This document shows positions 48,673-59,869 of a DNA stretch of 64,000 nucleotides, one piece after another. This DNA is from Mercurialis annua (taxonomy: Eukaryota > Streptophyta > Magnoliopsida > Malpighiales > Euphorbiaceae). The notes under the pieces are model-generated. The model was not told the DNA's origin. It made no database searches and saw nothing but the letters and a program-made list of their open reading frames with translations. Positions within the stretch are counted from its first letter, which is position 1; every line of letters starts with the position of its first letter. The position numbers and the translations under genes were made by a program. The DNA lies in NCBI RefSeq assembly GCF_937616625.2, contig NC_065574.1:28584501-28648500 (forward strand), in the 5' to 3' direction.

Positions 48673-50510
48673 CTGATGAGTCCAACCCACTAGATACGGG
48701 GCTCAGGTTACACCGTAACCGAGTTCACTCTCGTATTGTATTCGTATCATATCATACATAAATATATCAAATCTTAATCACAAAGTCAGGCACTTTAGAC
48801 TGACTCAATACTGGTAATCACACACTAGATACTCATATTCAAAAGAACGAATACAACAACATTCATATAATCAAATTCATCAAACATAATACCTTATACG
48901 AAAGAATCATCTTCATACGATATATAGATAATAATATTCATATTGTATGAAAATAACTTTTATAATAACAATACGCGAAAGTAAATTTGCCACTTATAGT
49001 GACTGCTTTCCGAATAATAATAGTATAAAGATCCCATGAACATGAGCTTCATACATCGTTTGATCCTTTTGCTATTCCAGCTCGTCAGTCTAGTAAATCG
49101 TCGATAAGTCGGTTACTTATCCGAATTACCTGTACGTTTAATTCATAAACGTGAACTTAGTATCAAAACCCTAAGTTATAAACTTAGGTTAATATAATCG
49201 TATTTTAAATACGATTCTTAACTTTGATAGTATCCTAATACTTAGTCGAGATATTCTTTATATCTCTTGTTCATCGGTTCTTAAACTTAGGTTCCTTATA
49301 TCTCGAAACCCTAATCGAACACGGTATGTTCGATATCCAAATTTCTCGTTTTTCGGGGTCCGTATTTCCTTTTTAATGTTCGACACTTTGAAAGTCGAAA
49401 ACTAGGTCTAAATAGGGCAAAAAGCCCAAACAGGTGCGATTGCTGGCTGTGCGAGCGCCCAAAGGGTCTCGTGCATTCACATGGTCCTGTGTGCGTTCGC
49501 ACACCCCGTGTGCCTTCGCACACCGAGTTCAGCCCCCGGAAAATGAGTTTTCCGGCCGCTTTGCCGCTCTCCGACATTCCCGACATGCTTCCACTTCACT
49601 ATAACATATAATCTAATTCAATTCTCACAAAAAACGACTATAGAAACGCGATTACGATACGTTTAATTCGTTAAAACAAAATAATCCTTATTCACTAATT
49701 CTCACAATAAAAACGTCGAGCTTACCTCGATTTGAAGCTTAAAGATAGTAGAGAATCGAATTCTGAACAAATCGATATAAAGAACGCTCAATTTGGACGA
49801 GAAACGGCGAAACTGCGGCGAATCGTAATCGATCGTCGAAACCTTTCATCTGATGCATTTCTTTCATTTCTCTGTTCTTCTCTCTTTCTCTGAAATCATC
49901 TTATTCCTTCAATTTCTTTTATATATAGATGGCTAATTAGCCACTTTGATCCTACATTTCTTTAACTTAAACCAATTCTCTTTTAAACTTTCTAATTTAA
50001 CCCAATGGTTAAATTATCCTTTTAACTCAATTACTTACGTATTATTTATATTCAAATAAATAATACTAACACAAGGTTATTACTTTTCGTCAATCATCTT
50101 CCAATTACTATTTCCGAGACTTAGTTGGCTAATTTACAATTTGGTCTTTGAACTTTTCAAAAGTTGCAATTTAGCCCAAAACGCATCCGCGTCCAAATTT
50201 TAAAAGGTCTCTGATTGACCAGAGATTTTTACCACTATTACTATAAAACATTTCGCGAACCTTGGCAAAATAATTTCCCTTTTTGGGACTTAACCGGTTA
50301 GATTACCACTTTAGTCTCTAAACTCTAGTTTGGGACCTTTCTTAATATTTTTCCTTTTAATTTAAATTCCAACTTTAGCATTGGAATATGATATTAAATT
50401 CCGCATAATTACTTTAATTTCTTGGAAATTATTTCCGATATCGCCACCCTGGCGAATCAGAACTGGACACATAGTCCAATTAAATATTTAAATATTTTGG
50501 GGTATTACAT

Positions 50511-50525
50511 TCTTCCCCCCTTCTA
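50511..50525 (-). other. Polypurine tract of gypsy G
   Basis: Plus-strand TCTTCCCCCCTTCTA, i.e. AGAAGGGGGGAAGA on the minus strand, beside the inner edge of the 3' LTR. Confidence 0.88.
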
Positions 50526-52967
50526 AAAATTCGTCCTCAAATTTTCATATACTTTTCTTACTTACTTTAATCCCCTTTACATCTAGAATTTTATTCGTCG
50601 TAGGGATACCGTGTTTATCTTATGATACTGGTCAGCACATGGAACTGTTATTCCAATTTCTGTACTTCTTGCACTTTGATGTCAGTTATCACTGACAACC
50701 TTACTTTTGATTTCCCTTTTTTTTTGAACTTTCAGTTCCTTACTGATATCCAATGATAGTTCGTTCCAGTGATACTTTATAAGGACGATAATCCTCGTCA
50801 TTCGATATCTCCCTTTTATGACGACATTAGTCGTACACATCTGTACTTACGATTCTCCGTTCTTGATTCTTTACTTTTATTCAATACGTCTGATCTTACC
50901 ATCATTCCTTGTTGAGTAATGTGAATACCCATTGTAGTTTCGTTTATATTGTTGTTGCTGTCATTCCATTGTTATTCATCGTAGTTCTAGGAACTTATCC
51001 TCTTATCCGCTACCCTCTTTTGTATTACTGTTACTCCTGTTATCGTCGTTTATCCTGGTTATTCATGAGGTGAATCCTCATGACGTATCTTTATAAGGTC
51101 TTCGTTTACTTTCCTTGTAAGGCTTACTTGCCTTTCTTCTTACGTCAATGTACCTCGTATATTTATTGACTTACTTCCTTTTTCTTTTACTTGATACAGT
51201 TTTCTTGAAATGCATGTCCCTTTTATTTCACATCGATTTCACTCATCAATTTGGTTTTCAACCAGTTAGGATTTTTATATTGGTCGCTGACTTCTTATCT
51301 TAATAAGACAACGTGTGACCAATGTTCTGGTAAGCTTTCTTTGCTTATAATCCTTAATTGAGGATCTTAATCTTCTTCCAATCATATACTTACATCAGAA
51401 TGTCTTCTGATGACATCATCGCTCACTCCATGCTTGATCTTTAATTCATCATCCTTTCTCATTTCATCTACACTTTTCTTTTCTCTGTCGTCTTCATGAC
51501 CTTGTTCGTCTTTTGACCTTAAAAGATGCTTTTAGCATTTATCGTCATAATCCAACTCTTTCTTATCTATATCTTCTTTTCAATTCTCAATCTTAGTTTG
51601 GTTCTTAGCTCTCAAATCATTTCTCTTTACTTTCATGTAGCATTAAGCTTACTTCTCATTATCATCCACGATCCTGCTATTCCACTCGTTATTCCTATTT
51701 TTATCCATATCGTAGATGTACTTCTTTGTAATTTTTCTTTGATTTCTTTTCCTTAGTCAATGAATAGGATTAATAGCCTAAGTGCTATGATCCTATGGTA
51801 TTCTTCTTGCGTTTCTTATTCACGCTCTTATCGTGTCTCTTAATTATCTTCTACTGCATTCTTTGCTTTCTTTCTCAGCGCACCTTGTACATCGTGTACT
51901 ACTTGTTTTTTTTAATATTCGCAACATCGATCATTAATAGAAAGGCCACATTCATCTGAATTTCTGAGATAATACGTTCTCAATCGTATACGTATCATCT
52001 TATCGTATTTTTACTATCATCATGGCCATCTGTAAAGCCGATCACACACTGGTATCACCTCTATCGTATCTCATATTTCTGATATTCCTCATTTCAGCAC
52101 CCTGAACGTCGATTACCAATTAAATAATGGGTTGCAGTTTCTTTTGCCTGAATTATCGACGTAGTGCGCTCTCGATTACTTACATATTGTTCTATTATAC
52201 CTTTACTAACATTTTAATTTTCAGTGAATCTGATCTTATGTTTCTATCATCTTTATCCTTTTCCCTTTCCATGTGTTTACAACTACATAGAATTTGATCC
52301 ATCTGATCCTCTTTATCCTTCTTTATTTCTATGTGTCCGCGACTACATAAAGTTTCATTTCTCTAATCTCCTTGTCAACTCTCCACATGACTTTTGTCTT
52401 TTTCCTTTCCTCGATCACTTTTATCGAGTTCCTTGCGTCATAAGCAAGTTATCTGTACTTTTCTTAACTCTGGTTACTTTAACTGATTTCTTATTATCCA
52501 TAATCTACTTTTGCATCCTTATACTTTATCATACACGTCATGTACCTCTGGCACTCCCTTGATTATACGCAGAAAGTCAGTGGAATACAGTCCCACTGGT
52601 AGTATTCCTCGTGAAAAGGAGCGCATTTGCCTCCCAACCTGATTCAGAGTCACTTATGCCTGACAGTTGGCTATCTCTGCATGCTCATTCAGATTGCGAT
52701 ATTTTCGCACACTGGACAAGAAATGCTCACTCTGGTACTCCTCGACATCGGACTCTTATGATAACTCTTCTTCCCCGAAGTCCTCTTCCTGAGGATCTTC
52801 GTCTGGGAATTTATCAAACAAGTTTGATCGTGTCTAACACATCTTAATCCTTTAAGGATCATAATCAATCTTCTATATCAATCACATTATACACTTTACT
52901 CTTTATTTGATCTAACTTGAAGTTTAAGGTTTAGCACTTCACAAGCATCCATTACATTTGTACCTTT

Positions 52968-53111
52968 TGTTGGCACAGCGGGACACGAGGGTCCGGATCG
53001 TATATATCTTTTGAGACACTTAGTTCAAATAAGACATATATATCTTTTGCCATTGGGATTAGTTCTACAAATATACACGATAAAATGGACCCAGGACACA
53101 TAATACTAACA
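52968..53111 (-). mobile_element. Internally deleted solo copia LTR (144 bp) with intact ends
   Basis: Begins TGTTGGCACAGCGGGACACG and ends CATAATACTAACA, the two termini of the copia A/C LTR, joined after only about 37 bp of the left end. The flanks are CCTTT (52963-52967 and 53112-53116), a perfect 5-bp target-site duplication. About 1.85 kb of LTR interior is missing. Orientation is as in copia A. Confidence 0.9.
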
Positions 53112-54872
53112 CCTTTCACAGCCTACTATTCTGTTTCATAATCGAAACCTAGAGGTGGAAGTTTCAATTCTTAATTCACCGATTGCAGTTCTTGTTGTTT
53201 ATCTCTCAATCTTTCTTATCGTATATTTCAATTATTCACTTTCATCATATCTTATGATCTAAGTACCTTGATCTTTCCCGATTACCCTTAACCGGAACTA
53301 ATGATAGAAAGAATTTCCCAAGTCGGGTTACAAACTTGGTTCATATAATCTAGTCTATCATTGCTTTAAGTGCTTGTCGAAATTAATCATGGATTGAACC
53401 TTTCATCGACGCCCTAATTCGACAATACTGTTTATCCTTCATCCGCTCGATGTGTACAAGCATCTTACTTTACTTTTCCTAGAGGATCTAGCTTACCGCT
53501 TGATCCGTCAAGCTCTTTTAGTCTTAACTTATGTATACTACTATCAAACCTCTATATGTGTTCCTTTCTTCACCTTTATATTGTCTTTGTATCCATCGTT
53601 TTATTATTGGCACACAATTCCTTATATCAGTTGCTTTTACGGCTAATTGATCCATCACGACGTTGGGTTACTGCGGCACTCCCGATGCTTGTATATTCGC
53701 ACTTTATCTTGCTAAGTTCCCATTGACCTTCATCTCATTTTTGGCCTTTGCTGGCCAATTGGACTAGGTTGTATTCGCTTTTGTTACCTCGATCTTCTTC
53801 TCGCGTCCCATATACTTGTTGTGCAACAACACACATTTGCGCAGTTCTTTGTTCATAGTATAGCGATTATATAAAGGAATACTGATAAATTCCTTAAAAT
53901 ATAATACTTGTTAATCATCACTACTAATCGCTGTACACGTACGTTGGACTTTAGGAACATCTCCTTCCTTTTGACCTTCTATGATTTCGTCTCTAATTGC
54001 TAGTCTTCTGAGTGTTCTGACTCATTGTAGACTTAGCAAATTATGAAAACATATAATCACGTTGTATATGTTATACGCATATTACTATAGTAGCTATAAG
54101 CATCTATGTTGACCAGATTCAAGAAAATCAGTGTCCCCTAAATTTTCTTGATTACGCATCTTAAGTCTTGCGAGCATTCCGCTCACATGGACTTAATCAA
54201 GCATTAAGAGTATGAAAACATAACATATATGTTCTATACGTTGTTAATCGGATATGCTTTACTATCCGAACATATCTACTATTCTAGTCAGACACTAGTC
54301 TGTTTAATTAATGCTAAGTTCATTAGCTAGAGGCACAAATCCTATGTTCTCACAACTATAAGTATTCATTCACCTCATAGCTTTAATCGCAGCTTGCTCG
54401 CGAGCACTTCACTTCCGTCATAGAGTCCTGGTCTAGGTATACTTACATAAAAACAAAACTTCTTGAAAACTCTTTCAAATAAAACGACTCATTTGAAAAT
54501 TTCATTTAAATCTTAGCAAAATTGTGCACTAGGGTGATGACGTCTCTCATCCCTAAAGAGTTGCCACATCTCACCTCCTCGTCTGAGAATAATGCATATG
54601 ATGCATGTATTGATGTATGTAGTGATGTATTTTCTATCGATGTCGTGGAAATTATCAATGGCTATTACGGGTCTAGGCACAATTATGCTTTTAAAATTGT
54701 TAAACAAATAACTTTTAAAAGTTATGAACTTCGAGTTTTGTAAGTTCTCTAGACCTTTAAACTTTGTACCTGACAAGCTCTTCCACTTCTGTAACTTTGC
54801 ATCTCCTCGTCATTCTCTTTTTGAAATTTCGATCGGTCGAATTCAATAGCATCTCTCGCGTTATTCGATGTT

Positions 54873-54874
<2 letters not shown>

Positions 54875-54938
<64 letters not shown>
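54875..54938. repeat. Compound (AC)n(AT)n microsatellite
   Basis: (AC)20 at 54875-54914 followed by (AT)12 at 54915-54938. Confidence 0.95.
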
Positions 54939-55236
54939 CATCAAATCACATTCATACCAATTATATTCTATTCATAGGAGACAATACATATCCAAGAAGC
55001 TTCATTTCAAAAAGCATATCATGTATGCCTGGCCCATCGAAACAACATACACGTATATATCTTATATATATGTGTCACAAGAAGCAAACAAACATTTCAC
55101 AAATCAATCTGTCATATTGATCACAAAGCAGATCACGCTAACGACTTGGATCAAACAAACCTCAATTCTATAGCTGCAGTAGTTCATAGGTTACATAACC
55201 GAAAAATGCATATTAGCAGAGGTAACTGGACCAACT

Positions 55237-55248
55237 GCTCTGATACCA
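55237..55248 (-). other. Primer-binding site of gypsy G
   Basis: Plus-strand GCTCTGATACCA, i.e. TGGTATCAGAGC on the minus strand, four bases from the 5' LTR; initiator tRNA-Met type. Confidence 0.88.
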
Positions 55249-55252
55249 CAAT

Positions 55253-58200
55253 TGTCACGACCCAAATTATTGAGCCGAGACCGGCGCTAGGGAATCGGAG
55301 TGGTAGCTCCGAAACCCGTAGCAAGCCTAAAACCACTAATAATTTTTTGCATTTAAAAGTATAATATTATATATAAAACATCTTTGGAAGACTCTTTTAA
55401 ATAATATACTTATAGATATTGAAATATCATATTAGAGTTTACATTAAGAATTTACTATTTGAAATCAAATCTTAAGTTTTCTATTGACACCTACTGACTA
55501 CTGCAGCTCTAGGATTTCATACTTGTGTAAGTCCAACGACTTCTGGCACAATGGAGGTGGTTTGTCTGATCCGACTACGACTACCTGCAAACATCAGAGT
55601 GAGGGGTCAGTATTTGGGAAAATACTGAGTGAGTTTGCAATTTACTAATGGTATTATCAAAATATAGCGGCATATGCTTAATACGTATGTAAATTCATGA
55701 TATAAGCAAACAGCAAACATTCTTAATTTCAAAGTGTGAGTCCAACTCACTAGATACGAGGACTCCAGGTTACACCGTAACCGAGTGCTCACTCGTATCG
55801 AATCTCAAAGTGTGTGTCCAACTCACTGATGGGTCCAACCCACTGGTGGGTCCCACCCACTAGATACGGGGTTCATGTTACACCGTATTCGTATTATATC
55901 ATACATAAATATATTAAATCTTAATCAAAAAGTCAAGCACATTAGACTGACTCAATACTGGTAATCACACACTAGATACACATATTCAAAACAACGAATA
56001 CAACAGCATTCATATTATCAAATTCATCAAACATAATACCTTATACGAACGAATCATCTTCATACGGTATATTGATAATAATATTCATATTGTATGAAAA
56101 TAACTTTTATAATAATAATACGCGAAAGTAAATTTGCCACTCGCATTGACCGCTTTCTGAATAATAATAGTATAAAGATCCCATGAACACGAGCTCCATA
56201 CGTTGTTTGATCCTTTAGCTATTCCAGCTCGTCGGTCTAGTAGCTCTTTGATAATTCAGTTACTTATCCGAATTACCTGTACGTTTAATTCATAAACGTG
56301 AACTTAGTATCAAAACCCTAAGTTATAAACTTAGGTTAATATAATCGTATTTTAAATACAATTCTTAACTTTGATAGTATCCTAATACTTAGTCGAGATA
56401 TTCGTTATATCTCTTGTTCATCAATTCTTAAACTTAGGTTCCTTATATCTCGAAACCCTAATCGAACACGTTATGTTCGATATCCAAATTTCTCGCTTTC
56501 GGGGTACGTAATCCCTTTTAATGTTCGACACTTTGAAAGTCGAAAACTAGGTCTAAATAGGGCAAAAAGCCCAAACATGTAAGATTGTTGGTTGTGCGAG
56601 CACCCGAAGGGTCCCGTGCATTCGCACGGTCCTGTGTGCGTTCGCACATTCAGCCCCCGGAAAATGACTTTTCCGGGCGCTTCGCCTCTCACCGACATTC
56701 CCGACATGCTTCCACTTTACTATAACATATAATCTTATTCAATTCTCACCAAAAACGACTATAGAAACGCGATTACGATACGTTTAATTTGTTAAAACGA
56801 AATAACCCTTATTCACTAATTCTCACAATAAAAACGTCGAGCTTACCTCGATTTGAAGCTTAAAGATAGTTGAGAATCGAATTCTCAACAAATCGATATA
56901 AAGAACGCTCGATTTGGACGAGAAACGGCGAAACCGCGACGGATCGTAATCGATCGTCGAAACCTTTCATCTGAAGTATTTCTTTCATTCCTCTGTTCTT
57001 CTCTCTTTCTCTGGAATCATCTGATTCCTTCACTTTCTTTTATATATAGATTGGCTAATTAGCTACTTTGATCCTTCATTTCTTTCACTTTAACCAATTC
57101 TCTTTTAAACTTTCTAATTTAACCAATGGTTAAATTATCCTTTTAACTCAATTACTTACGTATTATTTATATTCAATAATACTAACACAAGGTTATTATT
57201 AAACTAAAAATATCACAGTCATTTGTATCCTTCTTTCCTCCCCTCTCTCTCAAATAGAAAACCCTAGCCGTCAAGCGTTTCTCCTTTTGTTTTTCGCTTT
57301 GGCTGCCGTCAATGGTTTATTTTTGCCGTTGGCGGTAGCCATTTCTCTTTTATTGCTTTACAATAAAATAAATGACCGACTCCTTTTCATCTTTTTCATT
57401 TTGGTTGGTAAATCTATCGACGAGGCACATCAATTTCAATATATATACAAATAACAAATCAGAGATGGATCAAGACCTTTCAAGATTGAAGATGAAATCG
57501 TTATAGGTTATATTAGTTTTTTTTTATAACTATTTTACAGCGATTGTCTTTCTTTTTTGAAAGTTTTGCTGTTCTTTCTATATGAAAGATTTGTTGTTCT
57601 TTATGAAGAGTTTGTGAGTCTTCTGTTAGACAGAAAAGGATTGGATCTTATTGTGTTAGAGCAGTTATGTAATTTTGATTTTATTTTGTATATAGATCTG
57701 CGAATCAAGGTTTACATCTTGTTCCATGTCAGGTCATTAGAAACGGTTATACCCTTTCTGAATTCTTACACCTGTAACTGCTCTTTATTATTAATGAAAG
57801 ATTGTTCGATTGTCAAAAAAAAAAACACAAGGTTATTACTTTCTGTCAATCATCTTCCAATTACTATTTCTGAGACTTAATTGGCTAATTTATAATTTGG
57901 TCCTTGAACTTTTCAAAAGTTGCAATATAGACCAAAACGCATCCGCGGCCAAATTTTAAAAGGTATCCGATTGACCCGAAATTTTTACCACTATTACTAT
58001 AAAACATTTCGCGAACCTTGGCGAAATAATTTCCATTTTCGGGACTTAACTGGTTAAATTACCATATTAGTCCCTAAACTCTAGTTTGAGACTTTTCTTA
58101 ATATTTTTCCTTTTAATTGAAATTCCAACTTTAGAATTGGAATATGATATTAAATTCCACATAATTACTTTAATTTCTTGGAAATTATTTCCGATATCGC

Positions 58201-58265
58201 CACCCTGGCGAATCAGAACTGGACACATAGTCCAATTAAATACTTAAATATTTTTGGTTATTACA
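55253..58265 (-). repeat. 5' LTR of gypsy G, interrupted by a retroposon
   Basis: 3,013 bp including the 625-bp retroposon and its 15-bp duplication; net about 2,370 bp. It starts TGTCACGACCC and ends GGTTATTACA on the plus strand, with GG changed to GT near the end relative to the 3' LTR. Confidence 0.9.
57199..57823 (+). mobile_element. Poly(A)-tailed retroposon, 625 bp, with 15-bp target-site duplication
   Basis: An insertion absent from the other gypsy G LTR. It is flanked by AACACAAGGTTATTA at 57184-57198 and 57824-57838 and ends in a poly(A) run from 57815. Near its start it contains CTCTCTCTCAAATAGAAAAC and AACCCTAGCCGTC; near its end TTATTATTAATGAAAGATTG precedes the tail. These are marks of target-primed reverse transcription, that is LINE, SINE or processed transcript. 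The end resembles plant L1-type LINE tails and the start a 5' UTR, so an internally deleted or non-autonomous LINE derivative is my preferred reading. I see no tRNA-like A and B boxes at the start. The 107-residue frame 57557-57880 crosses the tail and is not supported. Confidence 0.85.
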
Positions 58266-58270
58266 TATTT

Positions 58271-58339
58271 GAACCTTTCCGGACGTTGAGGGCTTAATTG
58301 ATCTTGGAGATAAACCATAGGGGCATAAATAACCCTTTT
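58271..58339. mobile_element. TIR element inside the pararetrovirus, right part
   Basis: The right end of the MITE-like element, from the gypsy G target duplication to 58339, with the terminal inverted repeat matching 39320-39376 (shared blocks GAGGGCTTAATTGATC-type and GGGGCATAAATAACCC). Confidence 0.8.
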
Positions 58340-58340
58340 C

Positions 58341-58674
58341 ACTCTACCCTGAAATATTCTTTATGGGATACCCAATATTGCAGTGGGAGCACATCAGGAT
58401 TGATAATCGTCTTTCGAGCACCAGTATCCATGAAAGCTATGGCCTTGATAGGTCGTGCAAACTTTTGTTGATATATCTGGACGATAACATGTGGAATAGG
58501 TTGGGAAGACGTAGCATAAACATTGTCAGCTAGATGCTGGAAGGAGAATTGAAGATCATCTTCTGAAGGTTCATCGTCACATCTGCTGATAGCAAATAAA
58601 CTATGTGGACCAGGCTCATCTTCTTCAGAAAATAAGGATTCAATATCAGCATCATCAAGATCAACTGAAGTCAT
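58341..58674 (-). pseudogene. Pararetroviral aspartic protease remnant
   Basis: A minus-strand frame with the retroviral-type active-site motif DTGA at 58417-58428, preceded by a hydrophobic strand (AIAFM) and followed by a KTII segment, as usual for pepsin-like viral proteases. An acidic linker (SLFSEEDEPG) precedes it. The frame is open up to 58341 and is then cut by the TIR element; a stop arises only from inserted sequence. In an intact polyprotein it would release coat and polymerase products. Confidence 0.8.
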
Positions 58675-58722
58675 TTGCTGGATTTGCTGAATAAGTTTCG
58701 AAGATTTTTTTGCTTTCGTAGC

Positions 58723-58764
58723 ACAGCTTTTTGCAAAGTGACCTTCTTTTCCACACAGGAAGCA
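58723..58764 (-). pseudogene. CX2CX4HX4C zinc knuckle of the pararetrovirus
   Basis: A complete CCHC knuckle with all four ligands, preceded by a lysine/arginine-rich region (about 58780-58900) and followed by a lysine-rich stretch. This arrangement at the end of the coat protein is typical of Caulimoviridae. A TGA near 58788 and another near 58916 interrupt the frame upstream. Confidence 0.8.
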
Positions 58765-59084
58765 CTTATTTGATTTTTTCCTTCCTCAGAACTTCTTCTT
58801 CTTAAAATACCGCCATCTTTTGGAAGATCGTTTATGGAACCTTTTTTGTCCTTTCATCTTGAAGGAATGGCTCTTCTTCTTTGACGGACAAGTGCATGAT
58901 GTAGAAGAAGATCACATTTGACCATTAGATCCGGTCTGTTGCATGATAACTTCATCAATGGATTCTTCTTTCTTGAAAAATACATATTCAAGACCTTTTT
59001 CTGTTCACATAGTTGAGATAAAGCTTTGAGCATAATTTGATAGAATTCTCTAAGACTAAGATCATTTATTTTCTTATCTGTCAG

Positions 59085-59833
59085 CTAGATCACAGTGAAC
59101 ATCTTGGTAGACAGCAATTCTGGCAAAGAGGCTAAAAAGGCTTGCTTTAAATTAGGATTCTTGTTGCCAGAAAGACAATAAAATCTTTTAGAGATTCTCT
59201 GGAAGTGAATATCAAGATCTCTTTTCTTTAAAAAGCAATATTGGATTTGATAAAACTCTTTTCGTGCAATCTCCTCATCATTATTGATTTTTCCTAAACA
59301 TTCATTATAAATACATCTCAAGAATGATGTAGCCGTGGGTGCATTTATAAGAGTAAACTTGAATTCTTGAGGTAATCCATTAAACCAATCTTGTAACTTT
59401 CCAGTGAATCTAGAGCAAAAAAACTGGAGGATATCATGAAGAACAGCATCTGATTTAAGCAATTGACTTTCCAGCCAAGCACTGAACTCTTGAATTCTAT
59501 CCCTATATTGGGAAGGAGGGATATTATCCAAGGTAGAGAATAATCCAGTAGCTTTAGTATATTCACCTGAAGCGGGTGCATATGTGGTTTGTGGACTGCT
59601 GAATTCAAAGCGTCATTATCATCTTCTGGAGGTTCTTCATTATAAGATTGCTGAGAAGTACTAGGTGGTGGTGCCATGAATTGTATCTGATCCTCACTAT
59701 CTAAGTCAGAACTACCTAGACTTTTTGAATGGCTAGATGAAGAGGATTCTGTATCAATCTGACAAATATCAAAAGTAGGCATCTTGTTGGTGTCACAAGT
59801 CTGAAGGAAATTCTGGATCGGATTGACCATCAT
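59085..59833 (-). pseudogene. Pararetroviral coat-protein-like region, frameshifted
   Basis: Two overlapping minus-strand frames, 59345-59833 and 59085-59531, joined by a frameshift near 59530. The first begins MMVNPIQNF and is rich in serine, aspartate and glutamate (a run of five serines near residue 32), like the acidic N-terminal part of caulimovirid coat proteins. The second has a tryptophan- and phenylalanine-rich helical core (FTGKLQDWFNGLP; CIYNECLG) that resembles the gag/coat family core. It ends at a stop at 59085, then continues as a basic region in broken frames. I infer coat-protein function from position before the zinc knuckle and from composition. Confidence 0.65.
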
Positions 59834-59869
59834 TGTATCATAGGTGGGAAAAGGGGTTTTTGGTTTAGT

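Larger units (their letters stand above)
39520..50509 (-). repeat. 3' LTR of gypsy G, interrupted by copia B
   Basis: LTR parts 39520-40147 and 48673-50509, together about 2,460 bp once copia B and its target duplication are removed. It begins TGTCACGACCC and ends GGGGTATTACA on the plus strand and aligns with 55253-58265. Near 40090-40146 it carries a run of CCAACCCACTGGT repeats, longer than in the other LTR. Confidence 0.9.
50526..55236 (-). other. Internal region of gypsy G, no recognisable genes
   Basis: About 4.7 kb. The plus strand is markedly rich in T and C runs, so the transcribed minus strand is purine-rich. I find no zinc knuckle, protease, RT or integrase motif. The longest plus-strand frames (51526-51756, 52224-52562) read as hydrophobic leucine/phenylalanine-rich stretches and look like by-products of pyrimidine-rich antisense DNA. 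The region contains the mini solo LTR (52968-53111) and an (AC)n(AT)n microsatellite (54875-54938). Confidence 0.6.
39520..58265 (-). mobile_element. Gypsy G: Ty3/gypsy-type LTR element without recognisable genes
   Basis: Minus-strand LTR element flanked by TATTT (39515-39519 and 58266-58270). 5' LTR 55253-58265 (with a retroposon inside), primer-binding site 55237-55248, internal region 50510-55252, polypurine tract 50511-50525, 3' LTR 39520-50509 (with copia B inside). Net LTR length is about 2.4 kb each. The 4.7-kb internal region shows no gag or pol that I can recognise on either strand, so the element is non-autonomous or fully decayed. Assignment to Ty3/gypsy rests on the TGTCACGACCC...GGGGTATTACA type LTR termini known from plant gypsy elements, and is an inference. 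Confidence 0.88.
58340..59869 (-). mobile_element. Endogenous pararetrovirus (Caulimoviridae-like), 5' half
   Basis: Minus-strand remnant encoding, from right to left, an acidic serine-rich region, a coat-protein-like region, a basic region, a zinc knuckle and an aspartic protease. It is cut on the right by copia D (59870) and on the left by the TIR element; the polyprotein continues at 39319. The short TSD-less junction leaves the reading frame in register on both sides. A movement-protein part expected further upstream in many caulimovirids is not in the window. Confidence 0.8.

Noticed and set aside
51526..52562. Hydrophobic plus-strand frames resembling membrane proteins (51526-51756, 52224-52562).
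   Set aside because: They lie antisense to gypsy G in pyrimidine-rich DNA, which by itself yields Leu/Phe/Ser-rich reading frames; no homology or regulatory context is seen.
57557..57880. 107-residue plus-strand frame in the retroposon.
   Set aside because: It runs through the poly(A) tail and the target-site duplication into the host LTR, so it cannot be an original gene of the retroposon.
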